A DNA stretch of 53,401 bases from NCBI GenBank assembly GCA_018334915.1, contig JAGXLB010000003.1, positions 1 through 53,401 on the forward strand. The letters run 5' to 3'. Within the stretch, counting starts at the first letter, position 1, and each line of letters begins with the position of its first letter. The position numbers and the translations under genes are program-made. The DNA comes from Candidatus Bipolaricaulota bacterium (lineage in GTDB: Bacteria; Bipolaricaulota; Bipolaricaulia; M55B111). Of this stretch, positions 25,461 through 34,377 are shown piece after piece. Under the pieces are notes generated by a model that saw only the letters and a list, made by a program, of their open reading frames with translations, was not told the DNA's origin and did not search any database.

Positions 25461-26714
25461 ATGAACCAATCCAGCTCGAACTTATTTGAACAGGGAGAAC
25501 CCGAGACTGACGAGATATATTCGGTCTCCCAACTAAACAGGGAAGCACGTTATCTGTTAGAGGAAAATTTTCGCTCGATCTGGGTCGAGGGAGAAGTCTC
25601 CAATCTCCATGAATCCTCTGCCGGCCACCTATATTTCACTCTGAAAGAGGAAGACTCAGAGATAGACGCCGTTATGTTTTCGGGCGATAAGAGGAAAATC
25701 GGTCTAGAACCGGAGGACGGAATAGCTCTTATCGCCCGGGGGACTTTGACCGTCTACGAGAAAAGGGGTCGGTATCAGCTGAGGGTTAGAGATCTAAAAG
25801 AAGTGGGCAAAGGGGACCTTCAAAAAAAATTTCAGCAGCTCAAAAAACGGTTGAAAGAGGAAGGTCTATTCGACGATTCGAAGAAGAAAAGTCTCCCGCG
25901 ATTTCCCGGTTCAATAGGGATTATTACTTCACCAACAGGCGCAGCCATTAGAGATATAGTTTCAACGATCGAGGAAAGACTTCCCGCCGTTACCTGTTAT
26001 GTCTTTCCCGTGAAAGTACAGGGTGAAGGAGCAGCAGGCCAGATAGCAGAGTCGATTCGCCGGGCGAACAATCTTCGGCTGAAAATGGATCTCGATCTTC
26101 TGGTTATAAGCAGGGGTGGAGGTTCTCTTGAGGACCTGTGGCCCTTTAACGAAGAGGTTGTTGCCCGGGCTATTTACGACTCGGACCTTCCTGTAGTTTC
26201 AGGCGTGGGGCACGAGGTTGATTTTACTATCTCTGATTTCGTGGCCGACGTAAGGGTTCCTACTCCAACGGCGGCGGGGAAAGAAGTTGTACCTGAGAAA
26301 AGGGATATCTTAAAAGACGTAGACGTATATAAAAATAGAATATTGAAAACGGGGGCTTCAACTGTTGAGGACAGAAAAAGGGAGCTGGATAGGTTAACAT
26401 CCAGTTTTGGGTTTAGACTACCGTTTAGAAATCTCGAAGATAAATCTCAGGAGTTCGACGAGTTAGCAGTAGAGCTTATGGAGAATGGAACAAATATTTT
26501 GTCCCTTCGCAGAGATTCTTTGATCTCCCTGGTTGACAGACTCTCGATTGCCAATCCGACCGAATTGCTCAAGAAGGGGTATTCTGTAACTTATGGGGAA
26601 AGCGGTTCGTTAGTAACCGATTATAGGGACGTAGAAGACGGGGAAAACTTGAAGACCAGGCTGTATAAGGGTATTATTCATTCTGTGGTAACGGGGGTCA
26701 ATAAGAATGAATGA
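25461..26714 (+). CDS. xseA: Exodeoxyribonuclease VII large subunit
   Basis: XseA is the catalytic subunit of ExoVII, which degrades single-stranded DNA. The N-terminal OB domain (Y-S-V-S-Q-L-N-R-E; W-V-E-G-E-V-S-N; H-L-Y-F-T-L-K) is followed by the catalytic domain with G-I-I-T-S-P-T-G-A-A-I-R-D, R-G-G-G-S-L-E-D-L-W and G-V-G-H-E-V-D-F-T. At 417 residues it is slightly short, mainly in the coiled-coil part. It overlaps xseB by 8 bp. Confidence 0.95.
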   Translation: MNQSSSNLFEQGEPETDEIYSVSQLNREARYLLEENFRSIWVEGEVSNLHESSAGHLYFTLKEEDSEIDAVMFSGDKRKIGLEPEDGIALIARGTLTVYEKRGRYQLRVRDLKEVGKGDLQKKFQQLKKRLKEEGLFDDSKKKSLPRFPGSIGIITSPTGAAIRDIVSTIEERLPAVTCYVFPVKVQGEGAAGQIAESIRRANNLRLKMDLDLLVISRGGGSLEDLWPFNEEVVARAIYDSDLPVVSGVGHEVDFTISDFVADVRVPTPTAAGKEVVPEKRDILKDVDVYKNRILKTGASTVEDRKRELDRLTSSFGFRLPFRNLEDKSQEFDELAVELMENGTNILSLRRDSLISLVDRLSIANPTELLKKGYSVTYGESGSLVTDYRDVEDGENLKTRLYKGIIHSVVTGVNKNE

Positions 26715-26934
26715 AGAAGAAGTAGATATCGAAGGCAACCTTGAAAAACTGGAATCTATAGTAAGGGAACTCGAAGACGAACAGCTGGACCTGGAAAGAT
26801 CTATAGAACTGTTTGAAGAGGGAGTAAAGCTTGCCGAAGAGGTTAAGGGGGGACTGTCGGAGGCTGAACTCCGGTTGAAGAAGGTGGTTGAATCAAGCGA
26901 CCTGGACTTTGAGGCTGAGGATTTTAACCTTTAA
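26707..26934 (+). CDS. xseB: Exodeoxyribonuclease VII small subunit
   Basis: XseB is the small helical subunit that binds the XseA coiled coil. The 75 residues show the family pattern: N-L-E-K-L-E-S-I-V-R-E-L-E, then L-D-L-E-R-S-I-E-L-F-E-E-G-V-K-L. It starts inside the end of xseA (8-bp overlap), implying coupled translation. Confidence 0.93.
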   Translation: MNEEEVDIEGNLEKLESIVRELEDEQLDLERSIELFEEGVKLAEEVKGGLSEAELRLKKVVESSDLDFEAEDFNL

Positions 26935-26997
26935 AATTGAGGAGCTACCGATTCTCTCTTTTTGGGTTAATTTTATTGCTAAAACGGGGTATCAGAC

Positions 26998-28656
26998 ATG
27001 AAAGAGTACGAGAGCTTGGATTCTCTTTTTACGGACTCAACGTCAGAATTCCCGAGCAGCACGTTCAAAACTTCTGCCCCAACGGCGGATAACGGTTACG
27101 ATTACAGAAGCATGAGTTTCGAAGAGCTTGGTTCTCTTGTGGGTAGGCTTGCCCAGACGATGGTAGACAAGTACGGAATTGAGAAAGGGGACAAGGTTGC
27201 CATCATAGGTAGGCCTCATCCAAAGTGGGCCGCTACTTTCTTTGCTGCCCAGCGTGTTGGGGCAGTTGTCGTTCCGATTGCTTATAACTTTACCGCTGAA
27301 GAAATCCAACGTGTACTACACGAGTCAGAATCCAAACTGGCGATCGTTCAGAGCGATAAACACTCAGTAGTTACCAAAGAATTTGACTCGCTGTCCTATC
27401 TGGAGAATCTTGTCGTATATGGAGGAGAAGAGGAAGAAGGATTTAAGTCGTGGGATTCTTTCCTTTCCAGCGAGGAATTTACGGACTGTCCTCCGCAGGA
27501 TCCTGACGAATTAGCAGTGTTAATGTATACCTCAGGTACGACAGGGCACGGAAAAGGAGTTATGTTATCTCACGAAAACCTTCTTGTAAACGTTCACGAT
27601 ATAGCGGAAACACTGGACGTTACACCTGAAGACTGCATGGTATCCATCCTGCCCTGGGACCACATTTACGGATTGACCACTACTTTGCTTGTCCCCCTGG
27701 CGTTTGGCGCCTCGATGATCTATACAGTGGATTATCGAAACTTGCCAAGCGTGCTCCGGGGCAACGAAGGTACGATACTCCTGGGTGTGCCGAAGCTGTT
27801 AAATGCACTTTACGAGGAAACTCTGGAGAAAATAAAATCCACCTGGTGGACTAGGTGGTTGTACAAACTGGCACCGAGCCTGCTTAAATCCCAGGTGAAG
27901 TCCAAGCTAGCGGGGAAGCAATTCAGGTTTATTGCCTCTGGGGGTGCTCCTCTGAGCCCCAAAACAGCAAAAGGTTTAAGGGACCTGGGAATTGGTGTAA
28001 TGGAGGGGTATGGTTTAACTGAAACTTCCCCTGTTCTAACGTTCACTCGTGACCCCTTTACGGATAAAGAAGGTTGCGTTGGGCTTCCTCTTCCGAGCGT
28101 AGAAATTAAATTGAGAGAGACTGACGACAAGGAGATAAACGAAGTTCTGGTAAAAGGTCCTAGCATCATGAAGGGTTATTACAAGAATGAAGAGAAAACC
28201 AGGGAAGTTTTAGATGACGATGGCTGGCTTCGTACGGGGGATTCGGGTTGGATTGACGAGGATGGAGGATTGCATCTTAACGGGAGAACCAAAAACGTAA
28301 TCGTTCTCGAGTCGGGAAATAACGTCTATCCCGAAGAAGTAGAGCACGAGCTGGGCAGTATCACATTTATAGAAGAAGCTATGGTTAAAGAAGGGCGAAG
28401 GAACGGGCGAACTGTAGTTTCCGCCGTTATATACCCCGATTACGAAAAGCTGGAAGAAAAGGGGATAGTTGAAAAGGACTATATCAAGACGTTTCTCTGG
28501 GAGAAGATAAAGTCCGAGTCAAGGAGTCTTGCTCCGTATATGAGAATAAAAAGTAAAAAAGATATAGAAATCCGTGATGAGCCGTTTAAGAAGACGCCGA
28601 CTCAGAAAGTAAAACGTTACCTATATCAGGAGGAGGAAGAAGTTAGTAGCGGATAG
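26998..28656 (+). CDS. AMP-forming long-chain acyl-CoA synthetase
   Basis: This is an ANL-superfamily adenylating enzyme, closest in style to FadD15/FAA1-type fatty acid-CoA ligases. The P-loop motif is Y-T-S-G-T-T-G-H-G-K-G (about 178-188). M-E-G-Y-G-L-T-E-T-S-P (about 336) is motif A5. G-W-L-R-T-G-D (about 406) and the hinge region G-R-T-K-N-V-I-V follow, and the catalytic Lys is probably in K-T-P-T-Q-K-V-K-R at the C-terminus. It may activate fatty acids for lipid synthesis or scavenging; the chain length is not visible. Its 3' end overlaps acyP, on the other strand, by 14 bp. Confidence 0.92.
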   Translation: MKEYESLDSLFTDSTSEFPSSTFKTSAPTADNGYDYRSMSFEELGSLVGRLAQTMVDKYGIEKGDKVAIIGRPHPKWAATFFAAQRVGAVVVPIAYNFTAEEIQRVLHESESKLAIVQSDKHSVVTKEFDSLSYLENLVVYGGEEEEGFKSWDSFLSSEEFTDCPPQDPDELAVLMYTSGTTGHGKGVMLSHENLLVNVHDIAETLDVTPEDCMVSILPWDHIYGLTTTLLVPLAFGASMIYTVDYRNLPSVLRGNEGTILLGVPKLLNALYEETLEKIKSTWWTRWLYKLAPSLLKSQVKSKLAGKQFRFIASGGAPLSPKTAKGLRDLGIGVMEGYGLTETSPVLTFTRDPFTDKEGCVGLPLPSVEIKLRETDDKEINEVLVKGPSIMKGYYKNEEKTREVLDDDGWLRTGDSGWIDEDGGLHLNGRTKNVIVLESGNNVYPEEVEHELGSITFIEEAMVKEGRRNGRTVVSAVIYPDYEKLEEKGIVEKDYIKTFLWEKIKSESRSLAPYMRIKSKKDIEIRDEPFKKTPTQKVKRYLYQEEEEVSSG

Positions 28657-28921
28657 AAAAGTTATCAAACTCGTTTGTAGGCTCTCTTCGATCTACTTCC
28701 ACCTTATTTACATTTGCCAGCCTCGGGCCACTATTCGCCCAGGATATTAGATCTTCCAGGTCCTCCTTGTTTCCTTCCGCGAGGACTTCGACTGACCCAT
28801 CAGCCAGATTCTTTACCCAGCCAGTTAATCCGAGCTGCCTTGCTTTCCTCCTTGTACTGTTTCTGAAACCGACACCCTGAACTCTCCCTGTTATTTCCAT
28901 GTGGGCTCTTTCTTTTTCCAT
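28643..28921 (-). CDS. acyP: Acylphosphatase
   Basis: It hydrolyses acyl phosphates. The signature G-R-V-Q-G-V-G-F-R-N-S-T-R carries the catalytic Arg, and G-W-V-K-N-L-A-D-G-S-V-E-V the catalytic Asn. It has 92 residues from the ATG at 28921. An upstream TTG at 28939 directly touches AGGAGG, so it is too close to use that site, while the ATG is 18 bases from it; the start is therefore unsettled. It is convergent with the acyl-CoA synthetase and overlaps its end. Confidence 0.93.
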   Translation of the reverse strand: MEKERAHMEITGRVQGVGFRNSTRRKARQLGLTGWVKNLADGSVEVLAEGNKEDLEDLISWANSGPRLANVNKVEVDRREPTNEFDNFSIRY

Positions 28922-29083
28922 GTTTTGGCTAAAGTGCAACCTCCTAATTAATTTTGATTTATGATATCAAATGAAGATTTTTTTTCAATCGGTCGTATTA
29001 ATTGTGCTTTGCTTTTCGTTTACGGTAGATTAAAATTTTAGCTATGGTTAGCCCAGGAGATCTTTATAGAGGAGTTTTCTGTG

Positions 29084-29755
29084 ATGGGAGTCCTGACTGA
29101 ACATTATATCGGTATCGGTCTCAGTGTTGTAGGAATTATTGTAGTGGTTTCACTGATTGTACGAAAAGCGGCTGACTCATATATCCGGCGATTTGAAAGG
29201 GTTTTCGCGAATTCGGGAATAATTGCCAGAGTATTCGTCGACAGAGTGCTGGAGTCTGAAGATATTGACATTATTCTGGAAGAGACGGAAGAAAGAAGCA
29301 AGGGAGAGTTTCTTTTTAAGGAAAGTGTAGTAAAATTGCCCGAACTGGAGGACAGTTCTCTTCTCACCCTGGGTATTTCTGCTCACGAGCTAGCCCATGC
29401 CAGTCAGGCTAACAGTCAAAAGTTTTTGGTCGCCATAACCGATATTCTCGATAAGCTGGGTGTCCTTCTTTCTTATATTTTCCCAGTCACCTTAATTATC
29501 GGATTTATTTTATTTTTTCCCTTCCTGCAGGTGGCGTTGATCCTGTATTTTTTAATTTTGTTGTTACTTTTGGCTAAGATACCTCTCGAAGTCGATGCTA
29601 GTATAAAAGCGTTAACCTACCTTGAAAGGTACGGAGAATTGACACAGGTAGAACTTTCCCGACTGAAAAAGTTACTTGTATTGGCTATACTTACCAGACT
29701 TACTGACCTTACGGCAGGTTTTCTCGTTCTTGTAGACCTGAATAAGAAGAGGTGA
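29084..29755 (+). CDS. Zinc metallopeptidase, YugP family
   Basis: It is a membrane metallopeptidase of the Zn_peptidase_2 (YugP) type. An N-terminal membrane segment (about 8-27) is followed by a cytoplasmic region with the zinc motif H-E-L-A-H-A-S-Q (about 107-114). Two hydrophobic segments follow (about 130-165), then E-V-D-A-S (about 170), the likely third ligand. Substrates are unknown for the family. A GTG at 29081 directly precedes the ATG; AGAGGAG upstream could serve either. rpe begins 4 bp after its stop. Confidence 0.87.
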   Translation: MGVLTEHYIGIGLSVVGIIVVVSLIVRKAADSYIRRFERVFANSGIIARVFVDRVLESEDIDIILEETEERSKGEFLFKESVVKLPELEDSSLLTLGISAHELAHASQANSQKFLVAITDILDKLGVLLSYIFPVTLIIGFILFFPFLQVALILYFLILLLLLAKIPLEVDASIKALTYLERYGELTQVELSRLKKLLVLAILTRLTDLTAGFLVLVDLNKKR

Positions 29756-29759
29756 GAGT

Positions 29760-30422
29760 ATGTCAGAAGTAGTTTTTGCTCCGTCGATATTATCCGCCGA
29801 TTTTGGCCGTCTGATTGAGGAGGTCGAAACCGTAGATGAGGTTGCCGGTTCTATTCACGTTGACGTAATGGACGGACACTTCGTTCCGAATATAACTATT
29901 GGACCGCTCGTGTCCAATAGTCTCAAGAAATCAGGCAGGGTTAACACCCCGTTGAGCATACATTTAATGATCGACGATCCCTGGAAATACGGACCGGAGT
30001 TCGATGTCGGCTCAGAAGATATGATACTGTTCCATTCGGAAGTCACGGAACGTCCTTACGAGCTAATAAAACGGCTTAAAGCACAGGGCTGTAAAGTTGG
30101 AATTTCGCAGAAGCCCGCTAGCCCGGTAGAGGATATATTTCCATTGCTGGAAGAACTTGATGAGGTGCTGGTCATGGGAGTGGAGCCGGGGTTTGGGGGT
30201 CAGGAGTTTATGACCGAATCAATAGAAAGAATAAAGGTATTAGAAAAGCAAATTCGCGAAAACGACTCCGACACGGTAATCTCCGTGGACGGAGGAATGT
30301 CTCCCGAGACAGTAGGTTCGGTCGTACAGGCAGGTGCAGATAAGATAGTAGCCGGGTCGGCAATATTTGGAAAGGAGGACAGAATAAAGGCTGTCAGGGA
30401 TATGCAAAACGCACTTTCTTAG
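29760..30422 (+). CDS. rpe: Ribulose-phosphate 3-epimerase
   Basis: Rpe interconverts ribulose-5-phosphate and xylulose-5-phosphate. The TIM barrel has P-S-I-L-S-A-D-F at the start, the metal-binding H-V-D-V-M-D-G-H-F-V-P-N, H-L-M-I (second His), G-V-E-P-G-F-G-G-Q, and S-V-D-G-G (catalytic Asp). Length 220 is normal. GAGGTGAGA precedes the ATG. ribD follows after 4 bp; both touch ribulose-5-phosphate/riboflavin chemistry. Confidence 0.96.
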   Translation: MSEVVFAPSILSADFGRLIEEVETVDEVAGSIHVDVMDGHFVPNITIGPLVSNSLKKSGRVNTPLSIHLMIDDPWKYGPEFDVGSEDMILFHSEVTERPYELIKRLKAQGCKVGISQKPASPVEDIFPLLEELDEVLVMGVEPGFGGQEFMTESIERIKVLEKQIRENDSDTVISVDGGMSPETVGSVVQAGADKIVAGSAIFGKEDRIKAVRDMQNALS

Positions 30423-30426
30423 CCCC

Positions 30427-31524
30427 ATGAATGAAAATACCGGCCGTAACTACATGAAAAGAGCGCTGAGACTGGCGAAGCGCGGTGGCGGATTCGTGAA
30501 CCCAAACCCCCAGGTAGGTGCGGTAATTGTCAGAGACGGAGAAATAGTAGGTGAGGGCTATCATGAGATGTTTGGTGGTCCTCATGCCGAAGTGAAAGCC
30601 CTGCAAGATGCAGGTGAATCCGCCAGTGGTGCCACGTTATATGTTAACCTGGAACCCTGTGTACATTACGGAAAGACTCCGCCCTGTACTAAAAAAATAA
30701 TAGAGAGTGGACTGGACCGGGTTTACGTAGCGATTGAGGACCCGAACCCCAGAGTGGCGGGGAAGGGGATAAAAAGGTTACGGGAAGAAGGTATAAAAGT
30801 TTCGGTCGGTCTGATGGAAGAAGAGGCTAGGAAAGTAAACGAGATTTTCCTGCACTACGTCGAGAAAAATAGACCCTTCGTTTTACTGAAACTTGCGATG
30901 ACCCTTGACGGGAAGATAGCTACAAGGACCGGTGATTCCCGGTGGATTTCTTCCGAGACGTCACGGAAATTAGTTCACGAATTGAGGGCTAGATACAGTG
31001 CCGTGGGTGTAGGCGTCAGTACGGTGATAGCTGACGACCCTCGGTTGAACGTAAGAAATGCTGAAGGGCCGGACGGTGCAAGGTTTGTATTTGATTCGAA
31101 CGGGAGGACGCCGGAGAGCTCCCGGATATTTACTATTTCGAGCGATGCCCCCACGATCATAGCGACCGGGGAAACCCTACCCGAAGATAGCTTAACTAAA
31201 TTCGAGAAAAATGGAGCGAAGGTCTGGCAGTTCCGGAAGAAGAGGGGCCATCTGGACCTTGATGGTTTGCTGGAGCGCATGGGTGAACGGGGATACGATA
31301 GCCTCCTTGTCGAAGGTGGAGGGGAAATTGCCTGGAGTTTTATCGATCAAAACCTGGTGGACAAAATTCGGTTCTTCTACTCTCCAAAGATAGTTGGTGG
31401 CAAAGAAGCCGTTCCGTCCGTTGGGGGAAGGGGGAGGGCCACGGTGGAGGACGCGCTCGGGATAGAGGATCTAAAAGTGGAGGAGATTGGCGGAGACGTA
31501 TCCGTGGTTGGTTATCCGGTTTAA
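30427..31524 (+). CDS. ribD: Riboflavin biosynthesis deaminase/reductase
   Basis: RibD deaminates the pyrimidine intermediate after GTP cyclohydrolase II and then reduces its ribosyl group. The N-terminal deaminase has H-A-E-V-K-A-L and P-C-V-H-Y-G-K-T-P-P-C (zinc His and two Cys). The reductase domain begins near P-F-V-L-L-K-L-A-M-T-L-D-G-K-I-A and contains V-E-G-G-G-E-I-A. Length 365 is normal. No ribE, ribBA or ribH follows, so the rib genes are scattered, and no FMN riboswitch is visible. It overlaps the end of the opposite transferase gene by 4 bp. Confidence 0.95.
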   Translation: MNENTGRNYMKRALRLAKRGGGFVNPNPQVGAVIVRDGEIVGEGYHEMFGGPHAEVKALQDAGESASGATLYVNLEPCVHYGKTPPCTKKIIESGLDRVYVAIEDPNPRVAGKGIKRLREEGIKVSVGLMEEEARKVNEIFLHYVEKNRPFVLLKLAMTLDGKIATRTGDSRWISSETSRKLVHELRARYSAVGVGVSTVIADDPRLNVRNAEGPDGARFVFDSNGRTPESSRIFTISSDAPTIIATGETLPEDSLTKFEKNGAKVWQFRKKRGHLDLDGLLERMGERGYDSLLVEGGGEIAWSFIDQNLVDKIRFFYSPKIVGGKEAVPSVGGRGRATVEDALGIEDLKVEEIGGDVSVVGYPV

Positions 31525-32474
31525 AGGATTACTAACAGGGCAAGACTCGATAGAACAGCCTGAGGAAGATAGATAAGCAGAACGGCGGTTACGTGACCGA
31601 ACTTACGGTATAATTTATGATGCAGGTGGTCCTGATCGGCTTCCATTACCCCCTTTTCTGATCGTGCCCTTCTGATTATTGCCAGTACCGTGTCAGAGAT
31701 GGGAATACCTAGCAGAATTATTCCTATGCCAAGGTTCCAGCCTGAGTTCGGGCCCGAAACGGAATTCAGGATAATAATCGCAAGGTAGGAGACGAGAAAA
31801 CCCACGAAGTAGGAACCACCGTCGCCCAGAAAAAGCCTTGCCGGGTAAAAGTTGTAGATTAGAATTGCAATTAGTGCCGCGGCTAGACCTGCAGGCATCA
31901 AATACGACACGTGGCCAAAAGTAACTGCTATTAGAGGCAGCAGCGAAATTAACCCGATTCCTGCTGCCAGTCCGTCCAGTCCGTCTATCAAGTTAAACGC
32001 ATTAGTCCCTCCTACAAGCCAGAAGCCAAGGAAGATGCGGTTTGGAATTCCCGATAGGCTAATTTTCAGGTCGGGTAATAAGTAAAAGTCCGTAGCGGGC
32101 ATTGGATAGGAGATTAAGATCATGGAGGCCGCAATAATCTGAAAAAAAAGTTTCGATTCGGGTTTAAATCCCCGTATGTCGTCGATGAGTCCTGTAAGAA
32201 AGACTATTAAGACGGGGAAAAGTAGGGAAAAGGGAGAGGCTCCATCCAGTAAAAGTACAGGGATAAAACCCAATAACAGAGCAGTCCCCCCCAGGGGCTT
32301 TACCCGCTGGTGAATCTTTCTGGCGCTATCACGGGGGTTATCAAAGAGATTGATGGTTGGAGCCCAGCGGATTAGACAGGGAGAGCTGAGTCCGGTAATT
32401 ACAAAGGGTAACCATATCGATGCCCACTGACTGGATAGGAAAATCGACTTTAAAGTTGTTGATATGTTTTGCAT
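31521..32474 (-). CDS. WecA/TagO-like undecaprenyl-phosphate sugar-1-phosphate transferase
   Basis: A polytopic membrane enzyme of the MraY/WecA/TagO family, which transfers a HexNAc-1-phosphate from UDP-sugar to undecaprenyl phosphate. Motifs: R-K-I-H-Q-R-V-K-P-L-G-G, the D-D in G-L-I-D-D-I-R-G (Mg), N-A-F-N-L-I-D-G-L-D-G-L-A-A-G, F-L-G-D-G-G-S, and H-L-H-H-K-L. These are closer to WecA/TagO than MraY. The start is the ATG at 32474 with AAGGAG 3 bases upstream; an upstream TTG at 32489 would use that site as codons. It is divergent from holB with 15 bp between starts. Confidence 0.92.
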   Translation of the reverse strand: MQNISTTLKSIFLSSQWASIWLPFVITGLSSPCLIRWAPTINLFDNPRDSARKIHQRVKPLGGTALLLGFIPVLLLDGASPFSLLFPVLIVFLTGLIDDIRGFKPESKLFFQIIAASMILISYPMPATDFYLLPDLKISLSGIPNRIFLGFWLVGGTNAFNLIDGLDGLAAGIGLISLLPLIAVTFGHVSYLMPAGLAAALIAILIYNFYPARLFLGDGGSYFVGFLVSYLAIIILNSVSGPNSGWNLGIGIILLGIPISDTVLAIIRRARSEKGVMEADQDHLHHKLYRKFGHVTAVLLIYLPQAVLSSLALLVIL

Positions 32475-32489
32475 AATCTCCTTGAACAA

Positions 32490-33509
32490 ATGAATAGTAA
32501 AGACATTATTTCCCAGGCCGCTGAGAAGGATGAACTAACCCACGCTTATCTGGCACCCGTTAGATCAGGTACGAATCTTAAAAGTTACGCCGCCGAACTG
32601 GGTCAAATAATCCTCTGTTCCCCCGACGACAAAGATTGCAGGGGAAAAGTGATTCGTGACACCCATCCTGATTTCATTCAGGTTAAGGTATTGAATAATA
32701 ATAGCAAGATCTCGATAAACCAAGTTGAAGAAATAATATCCAGATCGTCTTACTCTCCAGTAGAGAGCCAGAGGAAACTATACGCTATCAATCGGGCGGA
32801 AGACCTTTCCATCGAAGGTGCAAATAGTCTGTTAAAAATTCTTGAAGGTCCCCCTGAATTTGTCTATTTTCTCCTACTGACTGAATCACCGAATAGCTTG
32901 TTACCGACAATTATTTCACGGTGTCAGCAGTTACCCCGGGGTGGTACGAGCATAGAAGGAATGAAGGACCTGCTGTCCAGTAAGGGTTTTAATGACCAGG
33001 AGGTTAACTATCTAATAGAGGTCGTAAACAGAAGGGGAAATCTGCTGGACGACCTGCTGGAGGAAGACCTTGAAAAGCCACTGGAGAAAAGAGAAGGGGC
33101 TTTCGAGGAGTACGACGATTCCGAGCTGGTTGAGCTGAGTAAATGTCTGGTGGATAGCGACAGCTACCTCGAAAGAGATGCTTTGACCAGGGTTATATAC
33201 GGGAAACTCCCGGAGGCAAGTCATTTTCAGTTGATTGGCTCTGCGGGAGAACTGGCAAAGTCTTCTCAGAACTACCTCGAATGGTTCCTTGAGAGAGGTC
33301 TCAATATATACCGGAATGGTTACAGAGAAGGGGTAGCTGAAGAGTTTTACTCACGGGCCGGCAACAGAGAAAGCCTCAGGAAGGTGAGGATATTGGACCG
33401 CGCGCTTGGATCGCTAACCGCAAACGTGAATCACCAGTTATTGCTCGAAAGCGTTTTATTGAAACTATCAGGTAGTTCCGCTAGCTTTGACGGCAAGGAC
33501 GGGGTATAA
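32490..33509 (+). CDS. holB: DNA polymerase III delta' subunit (clamp loader)
   Basis: HolB is a non-ATPase member of the sliding-clamp loader. It opens with the delta'-type H-A-Y-L stretch, contains H-P-D-F-I-Q-V (about 57), I-S-I-N-Q-V-E-E-I-I, A-N-S-L-L-K-I-L-E-G-P-P-E, and the S-R-C motif in I-I-S-R-C-Q-Q-L-P (about 140). The canonical P-loop is degenerate, as in many delta' proteins, and the usual four-Cys zinc module is not obvious. ricT follows, as in Bacillus-type holB-yaaT clusters. The start lacks a clear ribosome site. Confidence 0.88.
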   Translation: MNSKDIISQAAEKDELTHAYLAPVRSGTNLKSYAAELGQIILCSPDDKDCRGKVIRDTHPDFIQVKVLNNNSKISINQVEEIISRSSYSPVESQRKLYAINRAEDLSIEGANSLLKILEGPPEFVYFLLLTESPNSLLPTIISRCQQLPRGGTSIEGMKDLLSSKGFNDQEVNYLIEVVNRRGNLLDDLLEEDLEKPLEKREGAFEEYDDSELVELSKCLVDSDSYLERDALTRVIYGKLPEASHFQLIGSAGELAKSSQNYLEWFLERGLNIYRNGYREGVAEEFYSRAGNRESLRKVRILDRALGSLTANVNHQLLLESVLLKLSGSSASFDGKDGV

Positions 33510-33564
33510 GTGTCTTGGGCTTTCGGCTAAAATTGATTAAATAGAGACCTTAAAGGAGATAAAA

Positions 33565-34374
33565 ATGGTGGATGAATATCCTGTTGGGTTGAGGAAGACA
33601 AAACGAAGAAAAGTAGCCGTGGAGTTTGAAGAAACTCAACCTGATCCCGAAGAACAGTATATAATTGAGAAAGATCAGACGAGAGAACTGGGCCTGGTGT
33701 TGCCACCCGAGATGCTGGAGGATGAAGGGAGCGAGGAACCTTGGAAAGCTGTGAGGCAGGCAACCGATCACGATATCCTGCAGGCTGAGTTAAACCAGGA
33801 AGAAGCAGATAAAGCAATATCAAAGGCTCAGCGCCTTGCAGATAAAAGGTCGCTATCCATGAATATTATCGGAGCTGAGTATTCATTCCAGAAATCACAG
33901 CTTAGGTTCTACTTTAAAGCTCCTCACAGGGTCGACTTTCGTGGTCTGGTCAAAGCTCTGGCTAGAAGCTATTCCACCCGAATAGAACTCGAACAGGTAG
34001 GGCCTCGGGAGGCTGCTTCTATTCTGGGGGGTCGAGGTCACTGTGGCCAGGAACTTTGTTGCAGGCGGTTTCTTTACGATCCTGGTCCTGTTCCTATGGA
34101 CTTTGCTGAAAAGCAAGGAATATCTGTTTCCCCGGAAAGAATAACGGGAGTGTGTGGAAGGTTGACCTGCTGCTTGCAGTACGAACTGGAAGATTACGTG
34201 GCTAAATTGGAGGAGCTACCGGAAAAGGGCAGTGAAGTCAACTCGCCAATGGGGAAAGGCGAAGTAATTAATAGAAACGTTCAGAAAGAGACCATCAGGA
34301 TTAGGCTTGGAAAAGAAGAAATCGAGGAATTTGATGCAGGAGAAATAGAACCAATCGAGGGTTCGGGTGACTAA
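33565..34374 (+). CDS. ricT: PSP1-domain protein RicT/YaaT
   Basis: This is a PSP1 (YaaT/RicT) protein. In Bacillus, RicT works with RicA and RicF in a complex carrying [4Fe-4S] clusters that supports RNase Y-dependent RNA processing. The conserved block is R-G-H-C-G-Q-E-L-C-C-R-R-F-L, then V-C-G-R-L-T-C-C-L-Q-Y-E (Cys pairs, about 160-215), followed by G-S-E-V-N-S-P-M-G-K-G-E-V. The N-terminal 85 residues are acidic and poorly conserved. AAAGGAG precedes the ATG. Neighbouring holB supports the call. Confidence 0.92.
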   Translation: MVDEYPVGLRKTKRRKVAVEFEETQPDPEEQYIIEKDQTRELGLVLPPEMLEDEGSEEPWKAVRQATDHDILQAELNQEEADKAISKAQRLADKRSLSMNIIGAEYSFQKSQLRFYFKAPHRVDFRGLVKALARSYSTRIELEQVGPREAASILGGRGHCGQELCCRRFLYDPGPVPMDFAEKQGISVSPERITGVCGRLTCCLQYELEDYVAKLEELPEKGSEVNSPMGKGEVINRNVQKETIRIRLGKEEIEEFDAGEIEPIEGSGD

Positions 34375-34377
34375 CCT

